Positions 33,121 through 42,010 of a DNA stretch of 53,216 nucleotides are shown in pieces. A program made the translations under genes and the position numbers. Origin of the DNA: JAHDNZ01 sp036721855. Lineage in GTDB: Bacteria > Bacillota > DTU065. The stretch lies in NCBI GenBank assembly GCA_036721855.1, contig DAIMKF010000011.1, positions 1-53,216 on the forward strand, in the 5' to 3' direction. Below the pieces are notes generated by a model that was given only the letters and a program-made list of their open reading frames with translations, had not been told where the DNA came from and ran no database searches. Numbering within the stretch: position 1 is the first letter of the stretch; every line of letters begins with the position of its first letter.

Positions 33121-34278
33121 GTGAGCTTCTATGTGGAAGTTGAAAGTGCTTCTCTTATCAAAACAGGTGAGGAACTATGTGGTGATAGTGTAACTGTTTT
33201 AAGAACTCCCCAATCTCTAATCACGGTTTTGTCCGATGGTTTAGGTTCTGGAGTCAAAGCCAACATTTTGGCCACTTTAACCGGTAAAATAGCCTCTACA
33301 ATGCTGGAAAAAGGTTCAACCATAGAGGAAGTAGTTCAAACCCTTATTCAGACTTTACCTGTGTGCAAAGTACGAGGTTTAGCCTACGCTACCTTTACCG
33401 TAGTTCAGATCTTTAAAGATGGAACTTTATATGTAGCTGAAAGCGACAACCCCGAGCTACTTTTTTTTAGAGTCGGTAAGCGTTATCGTTTACCGCGCAA
33501 AGAGAGCAAAATCGAAGGTAAACTAATCTACGAAAGCAGTTTCCAGCTTATAGAAGGCGATACACTATTGCTTTGTAGTGATGGGGTAATAAACGCTGGT
33601 ATCGGCGGCTTAAAACCTTTAGGTTTTAGGCCAGAGGAGATTGCAACTGAAATTGAAGCTATTTTTCAACAAAAAAAAGCGGCAGTAACACCCAAAGAGA
33701 TTGCAACTCATATTCGCGATCGCTCGCAAGAATATTACCACAGTCAAATTGGTGACGATACTACCGTAATCTGTTTGAAAGTACGCCAGCCACGTCGAAT
33801 TAATTTAGCTATCGGTCCTCCGGTAGATAAAACCAAAGATAATGATTATGTGGATAAGTTTATTTCGAAAGAGGGTCTTAAAGTTATCTGTGGTGGCACT
33901 ACTTCAAATATAGTGGCAAGAGAATTGAAAAGAGAGTTAAAGGTTAATTTAGATGGTTCAAGACAAACCCCTCCTACAGGGGCTATTGCCGGAATTGATC
34001 TTGTAACCGAAGGTATTGTTACTCTTTGTAAAACCCTTGACCTTATTAAAGAGGTTGAGGGTGATCCTGTTTATATACAGGCCCATGATGGAGTAAGTGA
34101 ACTAGCACGAATGCTTCTTAATGCCGACAAGGTCTCTTTTCAAGTCGGACAAGCAATAAATCCGGCTCATCAAAATCCTAATCTGCCACAAAACCTAGCA
34201 TTAAAAAACCAGGTGGTCAGAGAACTAAGCTCCTATTTAAAAGCCCTTGGTAAGGAGATAGATATCTCCTTTTATTAA
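33121..34278 (+). CDS. SpoIIE-family PP2C phosphatase linked to the sensory hydrogenase
   Basis: A 385-residue soluble protein. Residues 1-225 form a SpoIIE-type serine phosphatase domain: VLSDGLGSGVKAN (about 38), LAYATFTVVQI, LLLCSDGVINAG (about 155) and the metal-binding GDDTTVICLKV (about 217). Residues 225-385 are an additional domain (KEGLKVICGGTTSNIVAREL, PPTGAIAGIDLVTEG) that I cannot assign; it recurs in hydrogenase-linked phosphatases to my recollection. A GTG start follows AGGAGGAG. It probably dephosphorylates a target controlling the hydrogenase genes or enzyme. It is not the sporulation SpoIIE: the membrane region is absent. Confidence 0.82.
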   Translation: MSFYVEVESASLIKTGEELCGDSVTVLRTPQSLITVLSDGLGSGVKANILATLTGKIASTMLEKGSTIEEVVQTLIQTLPVCKVRGLAYATFTVVQIFKDGTLYVAESDNPELLFFRVGKRYRLPRKESKIEGKLIYESSFQLIEGDTLLLCSDGVINAGIGGLKPLGFRPEEIATEIEAIFQQKKAAVTPKEIATHIRDRSQEYYHSQIGDDTTVICLKVRQPRRINLAIGPPVDKTKDNDYVDKFISKEGLKVICGGTTSNIVARELKRELKVNLDGSRQTPPTGAIAGIDLVTEGIVTLCKTLDLIKEVEGDPVYIQAHDGVSELARMLLNADKVSFQVGQAINPAHQNPNLPQNLALKNQVVRELSSYLKALGKEIDISFY

Positions 34279-34317
34279 TTTATACCTAAGGTAGTTTAGA
34301 AAGAAAGGATGAAGACC

Positions 34318-34815
34318 ATGGCAAAAAGCAATGTACCAAAGGCTCAACGTAGTTTTGAAAAAGTTAATGAAATAGTCAAGAAATACTCAGCTAAAGAATC
34401 GGCACTGATACCAATTTTACAAGAAGTTCAAGAAGAGTATAGGTATCTTCCTGAAGAAATCCTAACTTATGTGGCCACAGCTTTAGATATTTCTCCGGCT
34501 ACTGTTTACGGGGTGGCAACTTTTTATGCTCAGTTTTCTTTAGATCCTAAGGGGAAATATGTTATCAATGTTTGTGACGGGACAGCCTGTCACGTAAGAG
34601 GTTCCTCACCGGTTCTTGTGGCGATTAAAAATAAAATTAATTTACCTCAAGGCAAAAAGACTACAGACGATCTACGTTTTACAGTGCAAACAGTCTCCTG
34701 CCTTGGAGCTTGTGGTTTAGCACCTGTAGTTGTTATCAATGATAAGGTTTATGGGAATATGACACCGGAAGCTATAGAAGTTATTATCGATCAGCTCTTA
34801 CAAGAGAGGGTGTAA
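34318..34815 (+). CDS. hndA: Hydrogenase subunit HndA/HydC (NuoE-like)
   Basis: A 165-residue NuoE-type subunit binding one [2Fe-2S] cluster. The helical N-terminus contains PILQEVQEEYRYLPEE and VYGVATFYAQFSL. The thioredoxin-like domain carries ligands in NVCDGTACHVRG (about residues 84 and 89) and VSCLGACGLAP (about 125 and 129). ATG 34318 is preferred because AGAAAGGA (34302-34309) overlaps the earlier ATG 34309. It passes electrons between NAD(P)H and the FMN subunit in a bifurcating-type trimeric hydrogenase. Four bases before the next subunit gene. Confidence 0.95.
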   Translation: MAKSNVPKAQRSFEKVNEIVKKYSAKESALIPILQEVQEEYRYLPEEILTYVATALDISPATVYGVATFYAQFSLDPKGKYVINVCDGTACHVRGSSPVLVAIKNKINLPQGKKTTDDLRFTVQTVSCLGACGLAPVVVINDKVYGNMTPEAIEVIIDQLLQERV

Positions 34816-34818
34816 ATA

Positions 34819-36720
34819 ATGGCTAAGATTAAATCGGTTTATGAATTAACCAAAATAAGAGATAAATTTCAAGCCGAACTTGAAAAAAATAAATTACGGG
34901 TTTCGGTTTGTGCCGGTACGGGTTGTGTTGCAGGCGGCTCTTTAGATATATATGCTAAATTTAAAAGTCTAATTGCAGACAAAGGGCTCAATGTAGATTG
35001 CGAACTAGACAAGGAAGATAACTGTCAAGGAGAGGAAAACCATTCCGGTTATCAGGTGAAAAAAAGCGGTTGTCATGGGTTTTGTGCTCAAGGACCATTG
35101 GTTAGAATTGAACCGGAAGATATTCTTTATACCCATGTTAAGCTAAGCGATGTGGAAGAGATTGTCCAGGAAACTCTCGTCAAAGGCCATGTGGTAGAAA
35201 GGCTTATTTATCAAAATCCCGTGACAGGCGAAAAATTCAGCCAAGAACATGAGATTCCCTTTTATAAAAAGCAATTGCGCCGAGCACTGGCCAATTGTGG
35301 AGATATAGATCCCGAATCAATAGAAGAGTATCTGGCCAAAGGCGGCTACAATGGTCTTGCTAATGCTTTAATTAAAACTCCCGAAGAAGTTATTAACGAT
35401 ATTTTGGCATCAGGACTTAGAGGCCGTGGCGGCGGAGGTTTTCCTACCGGAAAAAAATGGCAGTTTACCCGTATAGCTGAAGGTAAAAAGAAGTATATTA
35501 TCTGCAACGGTGACGAAGGAGACCCAGGTGCGTTTATGGATCGTTCGGTTATGGAAGGTGATCCGCACCGAATAATTGAAGGCATGTCCATTGCCGCTTA
35601 TGCTATCGGAGCCGATGAAGGCTATATCTATGTCAGAGCGGAGTATCCCATGGCGGTTAAGAGATTAAAAATTGCTATTGCCAAAGCCGAAGAAGCAGGA
35701 CTTTTGGGGGAGAATGTTTTAGGAACTGATTTTTCGTTTAATTTGCATATCAAAGAGGGTGCCGGTGCTTTTGTCTGTGGTGAGGAAACTGCACTTATAG
35801 CTTCTATTGAAGGCAAGCGCGGCATGCCAAGACCAAAACCTCCTTTTCCTGCCAATAAAGGCCTTTGGGACTGCCCCACAGTGATTAACAATGTTGAGAC
35901 CTTTGCTAATGTGCCTATTATTTTAAATAAAGGTGTGGACTATTTTAAGAGTGTGGGTGTACCCAACAGTCCCGGTACAAAAACCTTTGCTTTGACCGGT
36001 CAGGTAGCAAATACAGGTCTTATTGAAGTACCTATGGGAACTACCTTAAGAGAGATTGTCTATGAGATTGGCGGAGGAATACCGGCCAATCGCAAATATA
36101 AAGCAGTTCAAATCGGTGGACCATCCGGAGGGTGTCTTACAGAAGAGCATCTTGATATTCAGTTAGATTTCGATTCTTTAAAGACTGTTGGGGCTATGAT
36201 TGGTTCTGGTGGCCTAGTTGTTATGGACGAAAAGACATGTATTGTTGAAGTAGCACGCTTTTTTATGCATTTTACTCAAAATGAGTCTTGTGGTAAGTGT
36301 GTTTTATGTCGTGAAGGAACTAAACGGATGCTGGAAATTTTGGAAAGAATTGTTGCGGGTAAAGGCCAAAGAGAAGATCTTGACCTTCTGGTGGAACTAG
36401 GTCAGACTATTAAGGATGGTTCTTTATGTGGTTTGGGAAAGACTGCACCCAACCCGGTGTTAACAACCTTAAAATACTTCCGTGATGAATATCTTCACCA
36501 TGTAGAAAATAAGATCTGTGATGCTAAAGTCTGCACAGCCCTAAAAGTCTATCAAATTGATCCGGCCAAATGTAAGGGTTGTACGCGTTGTGCTCGCAAC
36601 TGTCCGGCAGAGGCTATTGTGGGTAAAGTTAAAGAAGTTCATTCTATTGATGTCTTAAAATGTATTAAATGCGGTGCTTGTGTAAAAGCGTGTGCTTTTG
36701 ATGCTATAGAGGAGGTCTAA
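34819..36720 (+). CDS. hndC: Hydrogenase flavoprotein subunit HndC/HydB (NuoF-like)
   Basis: A 633-residue NAD(P)- and FMN-binding subunit. The N-terminus (about 29-95) is another thioredoxin-like [2Fe-2S] domain (CAGTGCVAGG, GCHGFCAQGP). The NuoF core has the glycine-rich GRGGGGFPTGKKW (about 200), NGDEGDPGAFMDRS and GEETALIASIEGKRG. A 4Fe-4S motif SCGKCVLCREGT lies near 488. Two C-terminal ferredoxin clusters follow (CKGCTRCARNC, CIKCGACVKAC). This composition matches HydB of bifurcating hydrogenases, where one flavin couples NADH and ferredoxin oxidation. It lies five bases before the catalytic subunit gene. Confidence 0.96.
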   Translation: MAKIKSVYELTKIRDKFQAELEKNKLRVSVCAGTGCVAGGSLDIYAKFKSLIADKGLNVDCELDKEDNCQGEENHSGYQVKKSGCHGFCAQGPLVRIEPEDILYTHVKLSDVEEIVQETLVKGHVVERLIYQNPVTGEKFSQEHEIPFYKKQLRRALANCGDIDPESIEEYLAKGGYNGLANALIKTPEEVINDILASGLRGRGGGGFPTGKKWQFTRIAEGKKKYIICNGDEGDPGAFMDRSVMEGDPHRIIEGMSIAAYAIGADEGYIYVRAEYPMAVKRLKIAIAKAEEAGLLGENVLGTDFSFNLHIKEGAGAFVCGEETALIASIEGKRGMPRPKPPFPANKGLWDCPTVINNVETFANVPIILNKGVDYFKSVGVPNSPGTKTFALTGQVANTGLIEVPMGTTLREIVYEIGGGIPANRKYKAVQIGGPSGGCLTEEHLDIQLDFDSLKTVGAMIGSGGLVVMDEKTCIVEVARFFMHFTQNESCGKCVLCREGTKRMLEILERIVAGKGQREDLDLLVELGQTIKDGSLCGLGKTAPNPVLTTLKYFRDEYLHHVENKICDAKVCTALKVYQIDPAKCKGCTRCARNCPAEAIVGKVKEVHSIDVLKCIKCGACVKACAFDAIEEV

Positions 36721-36724
36721 TACA

Positions 36725-38728
36725 GTGACTCAAAAAATGATCATCGACGGTAGAACTGTAGAATTTACCGACCAAAAAAATGTCCTCGAGGTTGTTCGCA
36801 AAGCAGGCATCGAACTACCTACCTTCTGCTATCATTCGGAGTTAAGTGTCTATGGTGCCTGTCGTATGTGTGTAGTAGAGATTGATAACATGGGTATTGT
36901 AGGTTCTTGTTCAACACCTCCTAGAGATGGCATGGTAGTAAGAACCAATACCCCAAGATTAAGAAGCATCCGCCGTATGGCTTTAGAGCTTTTACTGGCC
37001 AATCATGATCGTGAATGTACCACTTGCAGCAAATCAAATGCCTGCAAACTCCAAGAACTAGCTAATCGCTTCGGTATTGCTAATATCCGTTTCGGTGATA
37101 GAGATAAAAACCTACCTTTAGATCTTACAAGTCCATCAATTGTACGTGATCCAAATAAATGCATTCTCTGTGGAGACTGTGTCCGTGTTTGTAAAGAGGT
37201 TCAAGGTATCGGTGTTTTAGATTTTGCCTATCGCGGTGCAGATGCTCAGGTTATACCGGCTTTTAATAAAGGTCTGGCTGAAGTGGAATGTGTTAACTGT
37301 GGTCAATGTGCGGCAGTTTGCCCAACCGGAGCCCTAACTGTGAAAAACGAAACCGAACTCGCCTTTGCCGCTCTAAACGATCCCAACAAGGTTGTAATTG
37401 CCCAGATTGCTCCAGCGGTTAGGGTCGCTGTGGGCGAAATGTTTGGTTTAAAGCCGGGTGAAGTTAGTTTGGGAAAACTTGTGGCTGCCCTAAAAATGAT
37501 GGGCTTTGATAAGGTCTTTGACACATCATTTACGGCCGATCTTACGGTTATGGAAGAGACCCATGAATTTATCGAACGCTTGCAAAAAAGTGAAAGGCTA
37601 CCTCAGTTTACTTCTTGTTGCCCGGCGTGGGTTAAATATGTAGAACAGTTCCATCCTGAGTTACTTGAAAACCTCTCCACATGTCGTTCACCTCAGGGTA
37701 TGTTTGGCTCGATTGTGAAAAAACATCTGGCTAAAGAGATGCATATAGATCCGGAAAGAGTCTTCTTTATCTCCATTATGCCATGTACCGCTAAGAAGTT
37801 TGAAGCTAAACGTCCGGAACTGGCAACAGACGGACATCCTGATGTGGATCTGGTTTTGACTACGCAAGAAATTGGTTCCATGATTAAAGAAGCCGGTATA
37901 GACTTTGCCTCCCTTGATGTAGAAGCACTGGATATGCCTTTTGGCTTTACCTCAGGTGCCGGTGTTATCTTTGGCGCTTCAGGCGGTGTGGCTGAAGCAA
38001 CTCTAAGAGCAGCAGCTGATCTTTTAACCGGCGATGATGTACACAACATCGATTTTTATGAGGTCAGAGGACTTGAAGGTTTAAAACAAGCCCAGGTCGA
38101 AATGGAAGGTAAGGTTATTAATATAGCTGTTGTCAGTGGTCTAAACAATGCGAAAAAGGTTATCTCCAAGATTCAAAAAGGCGAAGTCGACTATGACCTT
38201 ATTGAAGTTATGGCCTGTCCCGGTGGGTGTATAGGTGGTGCCGGTCAGCCTGTGCCAACTGATACTTCAGTACGTGAAAAAAGAATAAAAGGTATCTATA
38301 AGTCAGAAAAGTTACAACAGCTAAGAAAAGCGCAACAAAATCCTTTGGTGGAAAAGCTTTATACTTCATGGCTGGAAAAACCAAATAGCCGGATGGCTCA
38401 TGAAAATCTTCATACTCACTACCAGTCCAGAAGACGTATCAGCGGGCAAAATATCAGCTTAGATGAGACAAACGCTCAAAAACTATATGTCGGAGTTTGT
38501 GTAGGGACATGCTGTTATCTGCACGGATCTTATGATCTTTTGCATAAACTAAGAGAGATTCTTACTGCTTATAATTTACAGGATAAGGTCAACCTCCAAG
38601 CTACCTTTTGCTTTGAAAACTGTGCCAATGCACCATCTATTAAAATAGGTGATAAAGTTTACAGTGTTGATCCTGGAAAACCCGAGACAATTTTAGATAT
38701 AATAAGATCTAAGGTTACTACTGACTGA
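36725..38728 (+). CDS. hndD: Catalytic [FeFe] hydrogenase subunit HndD/HydA
   Basis: A 667-residue catalytic subunit producing or consuming H2. Order: N-terminal [2Fe-2S] ferredoxin (CYHSELSVYGACRMC), His-Cys cluster (HDRECTTCSKSNACKLQ), two 4Fe-4S clusters (CILCGDCVRVC, CVNCGQCAAVC), and the H-cluster domain. The latter has intact TSCCPAW (about 295), IMPCTAKKFE (about 350) and EVMACPGGCIGGAGQP (about 493). A C-terminal thioredoxin-like [2Fe-2S] domain (CVGTCCYLHG, CFENCANAP; about 587-660) completes it. A GTG start follows GAGGAGG. With the previous two genes it forms a HydABC/Hnd-type NAD(P)-linked, probably ferredoxin-bifurcating hydrogenase. Confidence 0.96.
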   Translation: MTQKMIIDGRTVEFTDQKNVLEVVRKAGIELPTFCYHSELSVYGACRMCVVEIDNMGIVGSCSTPPRDGMVVRTNTPRLRSIRRMALELLLANHDRECTTCSKSNACKLQELANRFGIANIRFGDRDKNLPLDLTSPSIVRDPNKCILCGDCVRVCKEVQGIGVLDFAYRGADAQVIPAFNKGLAEVECVNCGQCAAVCPTGALTVKNETELAFAALNDPNKVVIAQIAPAVRVAVGEMFGLKPGEVSLGKLVAALKMMGFDKVFDTSFTADLTVMEETHEFIERLQKSERLPQFTSCCPAWVKYVEQFHPELLENLSTCRSPQGMFGSIVKKHLAKEMHIDPERVFFISIMPCTAKKFEAKRPELATDGHPDVDLVLTTQEIGSMIKEAGIDFASLDVEALDMPFGFTSGAGVIFGASGGVAEATLRAAADLLTGDDVHNIDFYEVRGLEGLKQAQVEMEGKVINIAVVSGLNNAKKVISKIQKGEVDYDLIEVMACPGGCIGGAGQPVPTDTSVREKRIKGIYKSEKLQQLRKAQQNPLVEKLYTSWLEKPNSRMAHENLHTHYQSRRRISGQNISLDETNAQKLYVGVCVGTCCYLHGSYDLLHKLREILTAYNLQDKVNLQATFCFENCANAPSIKIGDKVYSVDPGKPETILDIIRSKVTTD

Positions 38729-38734
38729 AATGGT

Positions 38735-38763
38735 AAAGCCGGTGGCTTAAAACCTCCGGCTTT
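38735..38763 (+). terminator. Hairpin after the hydrogenase cluster
   Basis: AAAGCCGGTGG (38735-38745) pairs with CCTCCGGCTTT (38753-38763) apart from one T-T mismatch. The T tract is short and partly inside the stem. A likely terminator. Confidence 0.7.
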
Positions 38764-38849
38764 CCTTATAAACATAATATGAAAAAGTGGCAGGAATTAA
38801 CTTTCTGATAAAGAAAAACATTAGGATAGTTTAAAAAGGAGGGAAATAG

Positions 38850-39086
38850 ATGCCAAATATGACCTTAGGACTTGAAGTTACGGCGATCAGCATCATAGCG
38901 GTCTTTATAACGCTATATCTCTTATCAGTACTTGTTAATCTATTTAAAATGCTTTTAGCTCCCCCCAAAAAGGAGTCCCTCAGTAAGAGTTCTGTAGCCA
39001 AAACGCCAAAAGAAGGAGTAGACTCTCAGGATGAGTTAATAGCAGTTATTACGGCTGCCATTGCTGCCATGGAAAAAAGTGAATGA
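38850..39086 (+). CDS. oadG: OadG-type small membrane subunit of a Na+ decarboxylase
   Basis: A 78-residue protein with one N-terminal transmembrane helix (residues 6-33) followed by a hydrophilic linker and an alanine-rich C-terminal helix (DELIAVITAAIAAME), the usual OadG/MmdD shape. This subunit assembles the decarboxylase. AAGGAGGG precedes the ATG. It is the first gene of a four-gene operon: OadG, biotin carrier, OadB, carboxyltransferase. Confidence 0.82.
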   Translation: MPNMTLGLEVTAISIIAVFITLYLLSVLVNLFKMLLAPPKKESLSKSSVAKTPKEGVDSQDELIAVITAAIAAMEKSE

Positions 39087-39101
39087 AAGGGGAATAAAAA
39101 G

Positions 39102-39452
39102 TTGGCTAAACAATTTATTGTAACTGTAAATGGTAAAAGTTATGAGGTAGTAGTAGAAGAAAAGACAGGCACTTCCACTATTTCACAAATTAGTGCTATA
39201 CCAGAGTCAGAACCTAGCGCCAATACAGCTGAAACAACCGGTCAACCTGTTACTGCTCCTATGGGCGGTATGGTTAAGGATATCCTGGTAAAAGTTGGCG
39301 ATAAAGTTAGCGAGGGTAGAGTTGTAGCTATTGTTGAAGTTATGAAGATGGATACTGAGGTTATTGCAGAATCAGCGGGTGTGGTAGAATCTATCCAAGC
39401 TAAAAAAGGTGATAACCTAGAGAGTGGAGCTATTATTGTCACAATTAAATAA
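39102..39452 (+). CDS. Biotin carrier protein of the Na+ decarboxylase
   Basis: A 116-residue biotinyl domain protein. The C-terminal biotinyl domain (about 47-116) holds APMGGMVKDILVKVGDKV and the EVMKMDTEV motif, in which the lysine is biotinylated; the preceding stretch is a flexible Ser/Thr/Pro/Ala linker. The separate carrier corresponds to the domain fused to the alpha subunit in Klebsiella. TTG start after AAAGGGG (39086-39092). It shuttles CO2 from the carboxyltransferase to OadB. Confidence 0.93.
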   Translation: MAKQFIVTVNGKSYEVVVEEKTGTSTISQISAIPESEPSANTAETTGQPVTAPMGGMVKDILVKVGDKVSEGRVVAIVEVMKMDTEVIAESAGVVESIQAKKGDNLESGAIIVTIK

Positions 39453-39470
39453 GGTCGGAGGTGCTTAATT

Positions 39471-40601
39471 GTGCTGGATAAACTAATCATGTTTTGGGAG
39501 AGCTCCGGCCTTGCTAATCTTACCTTAGGCCCGTTTTTTATGATAGCTTTGGCCTGTGTCCTCTTTTATTTAGCTATTGTCAAGGATTATGAACCCCTTC
39601 TTTTGATCCCCATTGGCTTTGGTATGCTACTGGTTAACCTGCCGGAGACGGGGTTAATGCTTAAGCCTCTGGGAAACGAGCCAGGAGGTTTGTTATATTA
39701 TCTCAATCAAGGTGTTGAACTAGGAATATACCCTCCGCTTATCTTTTTGGGTATTGGTGCTATGACAGATTTTGGTGCTTTAATTGCCAATCCGTCTAGC
39801 CTTCTATTAGGAGCAGCAGCTCAGGTCGGTATTTTTATTACTTTTTTAGGTGCACTTTTATTGGGATTTACTCCCCAACAATCGGCATCTATCGGTATTA
39901 TAGGCGGAGCAGATGGACCGACTGCAATTTTCTTAACAACTAAGCTAGCCAAAGAACTGTTAGGACCAATTGCCATTGCGGCTTATTCATATATGGCTCT
40001 AGTACCGATTATTCAACCCCCCATCATTAAAGCTTTGACTACTCAAAAAGAGCGCAAAGTACGCATGAAAGCCTTAAGACCTGTCAGCAAAGCCGAAAAG
40101 ATTGTCTTTCCGATAATGGTTACAGTGGTTGGAAGCCTTATAGTACCTTCGGCCTCAGCTTTATTAGGTATGCTGATGCTTGGCAATCTCTTGCGTGAAT
40201 CCAGGGTAACCGACAGGTTAAGCGAAACCGCCCAAAATGCCCTTATTAATATAGTAACCATCTTTTTAGGTCTTTCGGTAGGAACAAAGACTGTAGCCAG
40301 TAAGTTTTTAAGCCCGGACTTTTTAAAGATACTGGTTTTAGGGCTAATTGCTTTTTCTGCTTCAACGGCAGTAGGTGTTTTGTTTGGCAAACTAATGTAT
40401 AAACTCTCCGGTGGTAAAATCAATCCGATGATAGGTGCCGCTGGTGTTTCTGCGGTGCCAATGGCAGCCAGGGTGGTACAAAAGCTAGGTCAGGAAGAAG
40501 ATCCCAAAAATCATCTGCTGATGCATGCCATGGGCCCGAATGTGGCAGGGGTCATCGGCTCAGCTGTAGCAGCTGGCATGTTACTGGCTATGTTAGGTTA
40601 A
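39471..40601 (+). CDS. oadB: Na+-pumping decarboxylase beta subunit
   Basis: A 376-residue integral membrane protein that decarboxylates carboxybiotin and exports Na+. About nine hydrophobic segments are visible. Family motifs include FLGIGAMTDFGALIANP, the key GIIGGADGPTAIFLTTKLA (about 144-162) with the aspartate required for Na+ translocation, and GAAGVSAVPMAARVVQKLG. A GTG start follows CGGAGGTG (39456-39463). Homologous subunits serve oxaloacetate, methylmalonyl-CoA and glutaconyl-CoA decarboxylases; the adjacent carboxyltransferase decides the substrate. Confidence 0.95.
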   Translation: MLDKLIMFWESSGLANLTLGPFFMIALACVLFYLAIVKDYEPLLLIPIGFGMLLVNLPETGLMLKPLGNEPGGLLYYLNQGVELGIYPPLIFLGIGAMTDFGALIANPSSLLLGAAAQVGIFITFLGALLLGFTPQQSASIGIIGGADGPTAIFLTTKLAKELLGPIAIAAYSYMALVPIIQPPIIKALTTQKERKVRMKALRPVSKAEKIVFPIMVTVVGSLIVPSASALLGMLMLGNLLRESRVTDRLSETAQNALINIVTIFLGLSVGTKTVASKFLSPDFLKILVLGLIAFSASTAVGVLFGKLMYKLSGGKINPMIGAAGVSAVPMAARVVQKLGQEEDPKNHLLMHAMGPNVAGVIGSAVAAGMLLAMLG

Positions 40602-40616
40602 CAGGAGGTGTATCTA

Positions 40617-41921
40617 GTGGCAAAAAGGATCAAAATAACCGAGACAATCCTGCGTGATGCTCACCAGTCTTTTATGGCAACGCGGATGAATACCCCGGAA
40701 ATGCTGCAAGTAGCAGAGGAGTTAGACAAAGTTGGCTACCATTCACTCGAAGCATGGGGTGGAGCTACTTTTGACACGTGTATTCGTTATCTTAGTGAAG
40801 ATCCCTGGGATAGATTGAGACAGCTAAGAGCGAAAATAAAAAAGACCAAACTGCAAATGCTCTTAAGAGGCCAAAACCTTTTGGGTTATTCCCATTATCC
40901 CGATGACGTGGTAGAAAAATTTGTGGCTAAATCTATTGAAAACGGTATTGATATTGTTCGTATCTTTGATGCTCTAAATGATGTAAGAAACTTGGAAACT
41001 GCCATGAAAGCGACTAAAAAATATGGTGGTCATGCTCAGGCTACAGTAGTATATACGACAAGCCCCGTGCATGATATTGAGCATTATGTAAAAACCGCCA
41101 AAAAGCTGGAAGAGATGGGCGCAGATTCACTATGTATAAAAGACATGGCCGGTCTTTTAAAACCTTATATAGCCTATGAATTAATCAAAGCCATCAAGGA
41201 GAATATTAAGTTGCCTCTGCAATTGCATGCACATTGTACAACCGGTCTTGCTCCCATGACCTATCTTAAAGCTATTGAAGCCGGAGTAGATGTGGTTGAT
41301 ACATCACTGTCCGCCCTAGCGGAAGGAAGTGGACAACCTGCCACCGAATCGCTAGTGGCTACTTTAGCGGAAACTCCCTACAATACTGGTCTTGATATTA
41401 AACAACTGACTAAAATTAACAAACATTTTAAAAACGTGAGGGAGAAACATCTCGATAAATTAGTACAACCTTGGGTTAATGCCGAAATTTTGCAATACCA
41501 AATCCCGGGAGGTATGCTCTCTAACTTCTATAGCCAGCTAAAAGCGATGAAACTTGAACACAAAATCGAAGAAGCTTTGGCTGAGGTTCCCCGGGTACGA
41601 GCTGCACTAGGTTACCCTCCTTTAGTAACTCCTACCAGTCAGATTGTGGGGACCCAAGCTACTATGAATGTTGTTTCACCTAAAGGAGCTTGGTCGGTGG
41701 TGGCTTTAGAAGTAAAAAGATATCTTTTAGGCGAGTATGGTACACCTCCCGGTGCGATTGATGCGGAGTTTAGACAAAAGATTATCGGTGAGGCAAAAGT
41801 TATTACTGATCGTCCGGCCAACCACATCCCGCCTGCCTGGGATAGTGCCAAGGCTAAATATCCCGAATTATCCGATGAAGATATCCTTTCTAGGCTGATG
41901 TTTCCTGATCTATTTAAATAA
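40617..41921 (+). CDS. oadA: Oxaloacetate decarboxylase carboxyltransferase subunit (OadA/PycB-like)
   Basis: A 434-residue biotin-dependent carboxyltransferase of the HMGL-like TIM-barrel type. ITETILRDAHQSFMATRM opens the barrel. EAWGGATFDTCIRYL, LRGQNLLGYSHYPDD, DIVRIFDALNDVRN, SLCIKDMAGLL and LQLHAHCTTGLAPM carry metal- and substrate-binding residues. The conserved C-terminal part ends at the carboxyltransferase; the biotin domain is on a separate gene. This type acts on oxaloacetate/pyruvate, not acyl-CoA. GTG 40617 is preferred: AGGAGGTG at 40602-40609 overlaps an earlier in-frame GTG. It closes the operon. Confidence 0.94.
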   Translation: MAKRIKITETILRDAHQSFMATRMNTPEMLQVAEELDKVGYHSLEAWGGATFDTCIRYLSEDPWDRLRQLRAKIKKTKLQMLLRGQNLLGYSHYPDDVVEKFVAKSIENGIDIVRIFDALNDVRNLETAMKATKKYGGHAQATVVYTTSPVHDIEHYVKTAKKLEEMGADSLCIKDMAGLLKPYIAYELIKAIKENIKLPLQLHAHCTTGLAPMTYLKAIEAGVDVVDTSLSALAEGSGQPATESLVATLAETPYNTGLDIKQLTKINKHFKNVREKHLDKLVQPWVNAEILQYQIPGGMLSNFYSQLKAMKLEHKIEEALAEVPRVRAALGYPPLVTPTSQIVGTQATMNVVSPKGAWSVVALEVKRYLLGEYGTPPGAIDAEFRQKIIGEAKVITDRPANHIPPAWDSAKAKYPELSDEDILSRLMFPDLFK

Positions 41922-41945
41922 AAAAGCTGCCATGCAGCTTTTTTT
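41921..41945 (+). terminator. Rho-independent terminator after oadA
   Basis: AAAAAGCTGC (41921-41930) pairs perfectly with GCAGCTTTTT (41934-41943) around a CAT loop, and the T run continues to 41945. Confidence 0.88.
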
Positions 41946-42010
41946 GTTATAAAATCAAGGAGAAAACATTTATAAAACCGAAACCCTTTATTTAGAAAGG
42001 TGGGTAAGCG

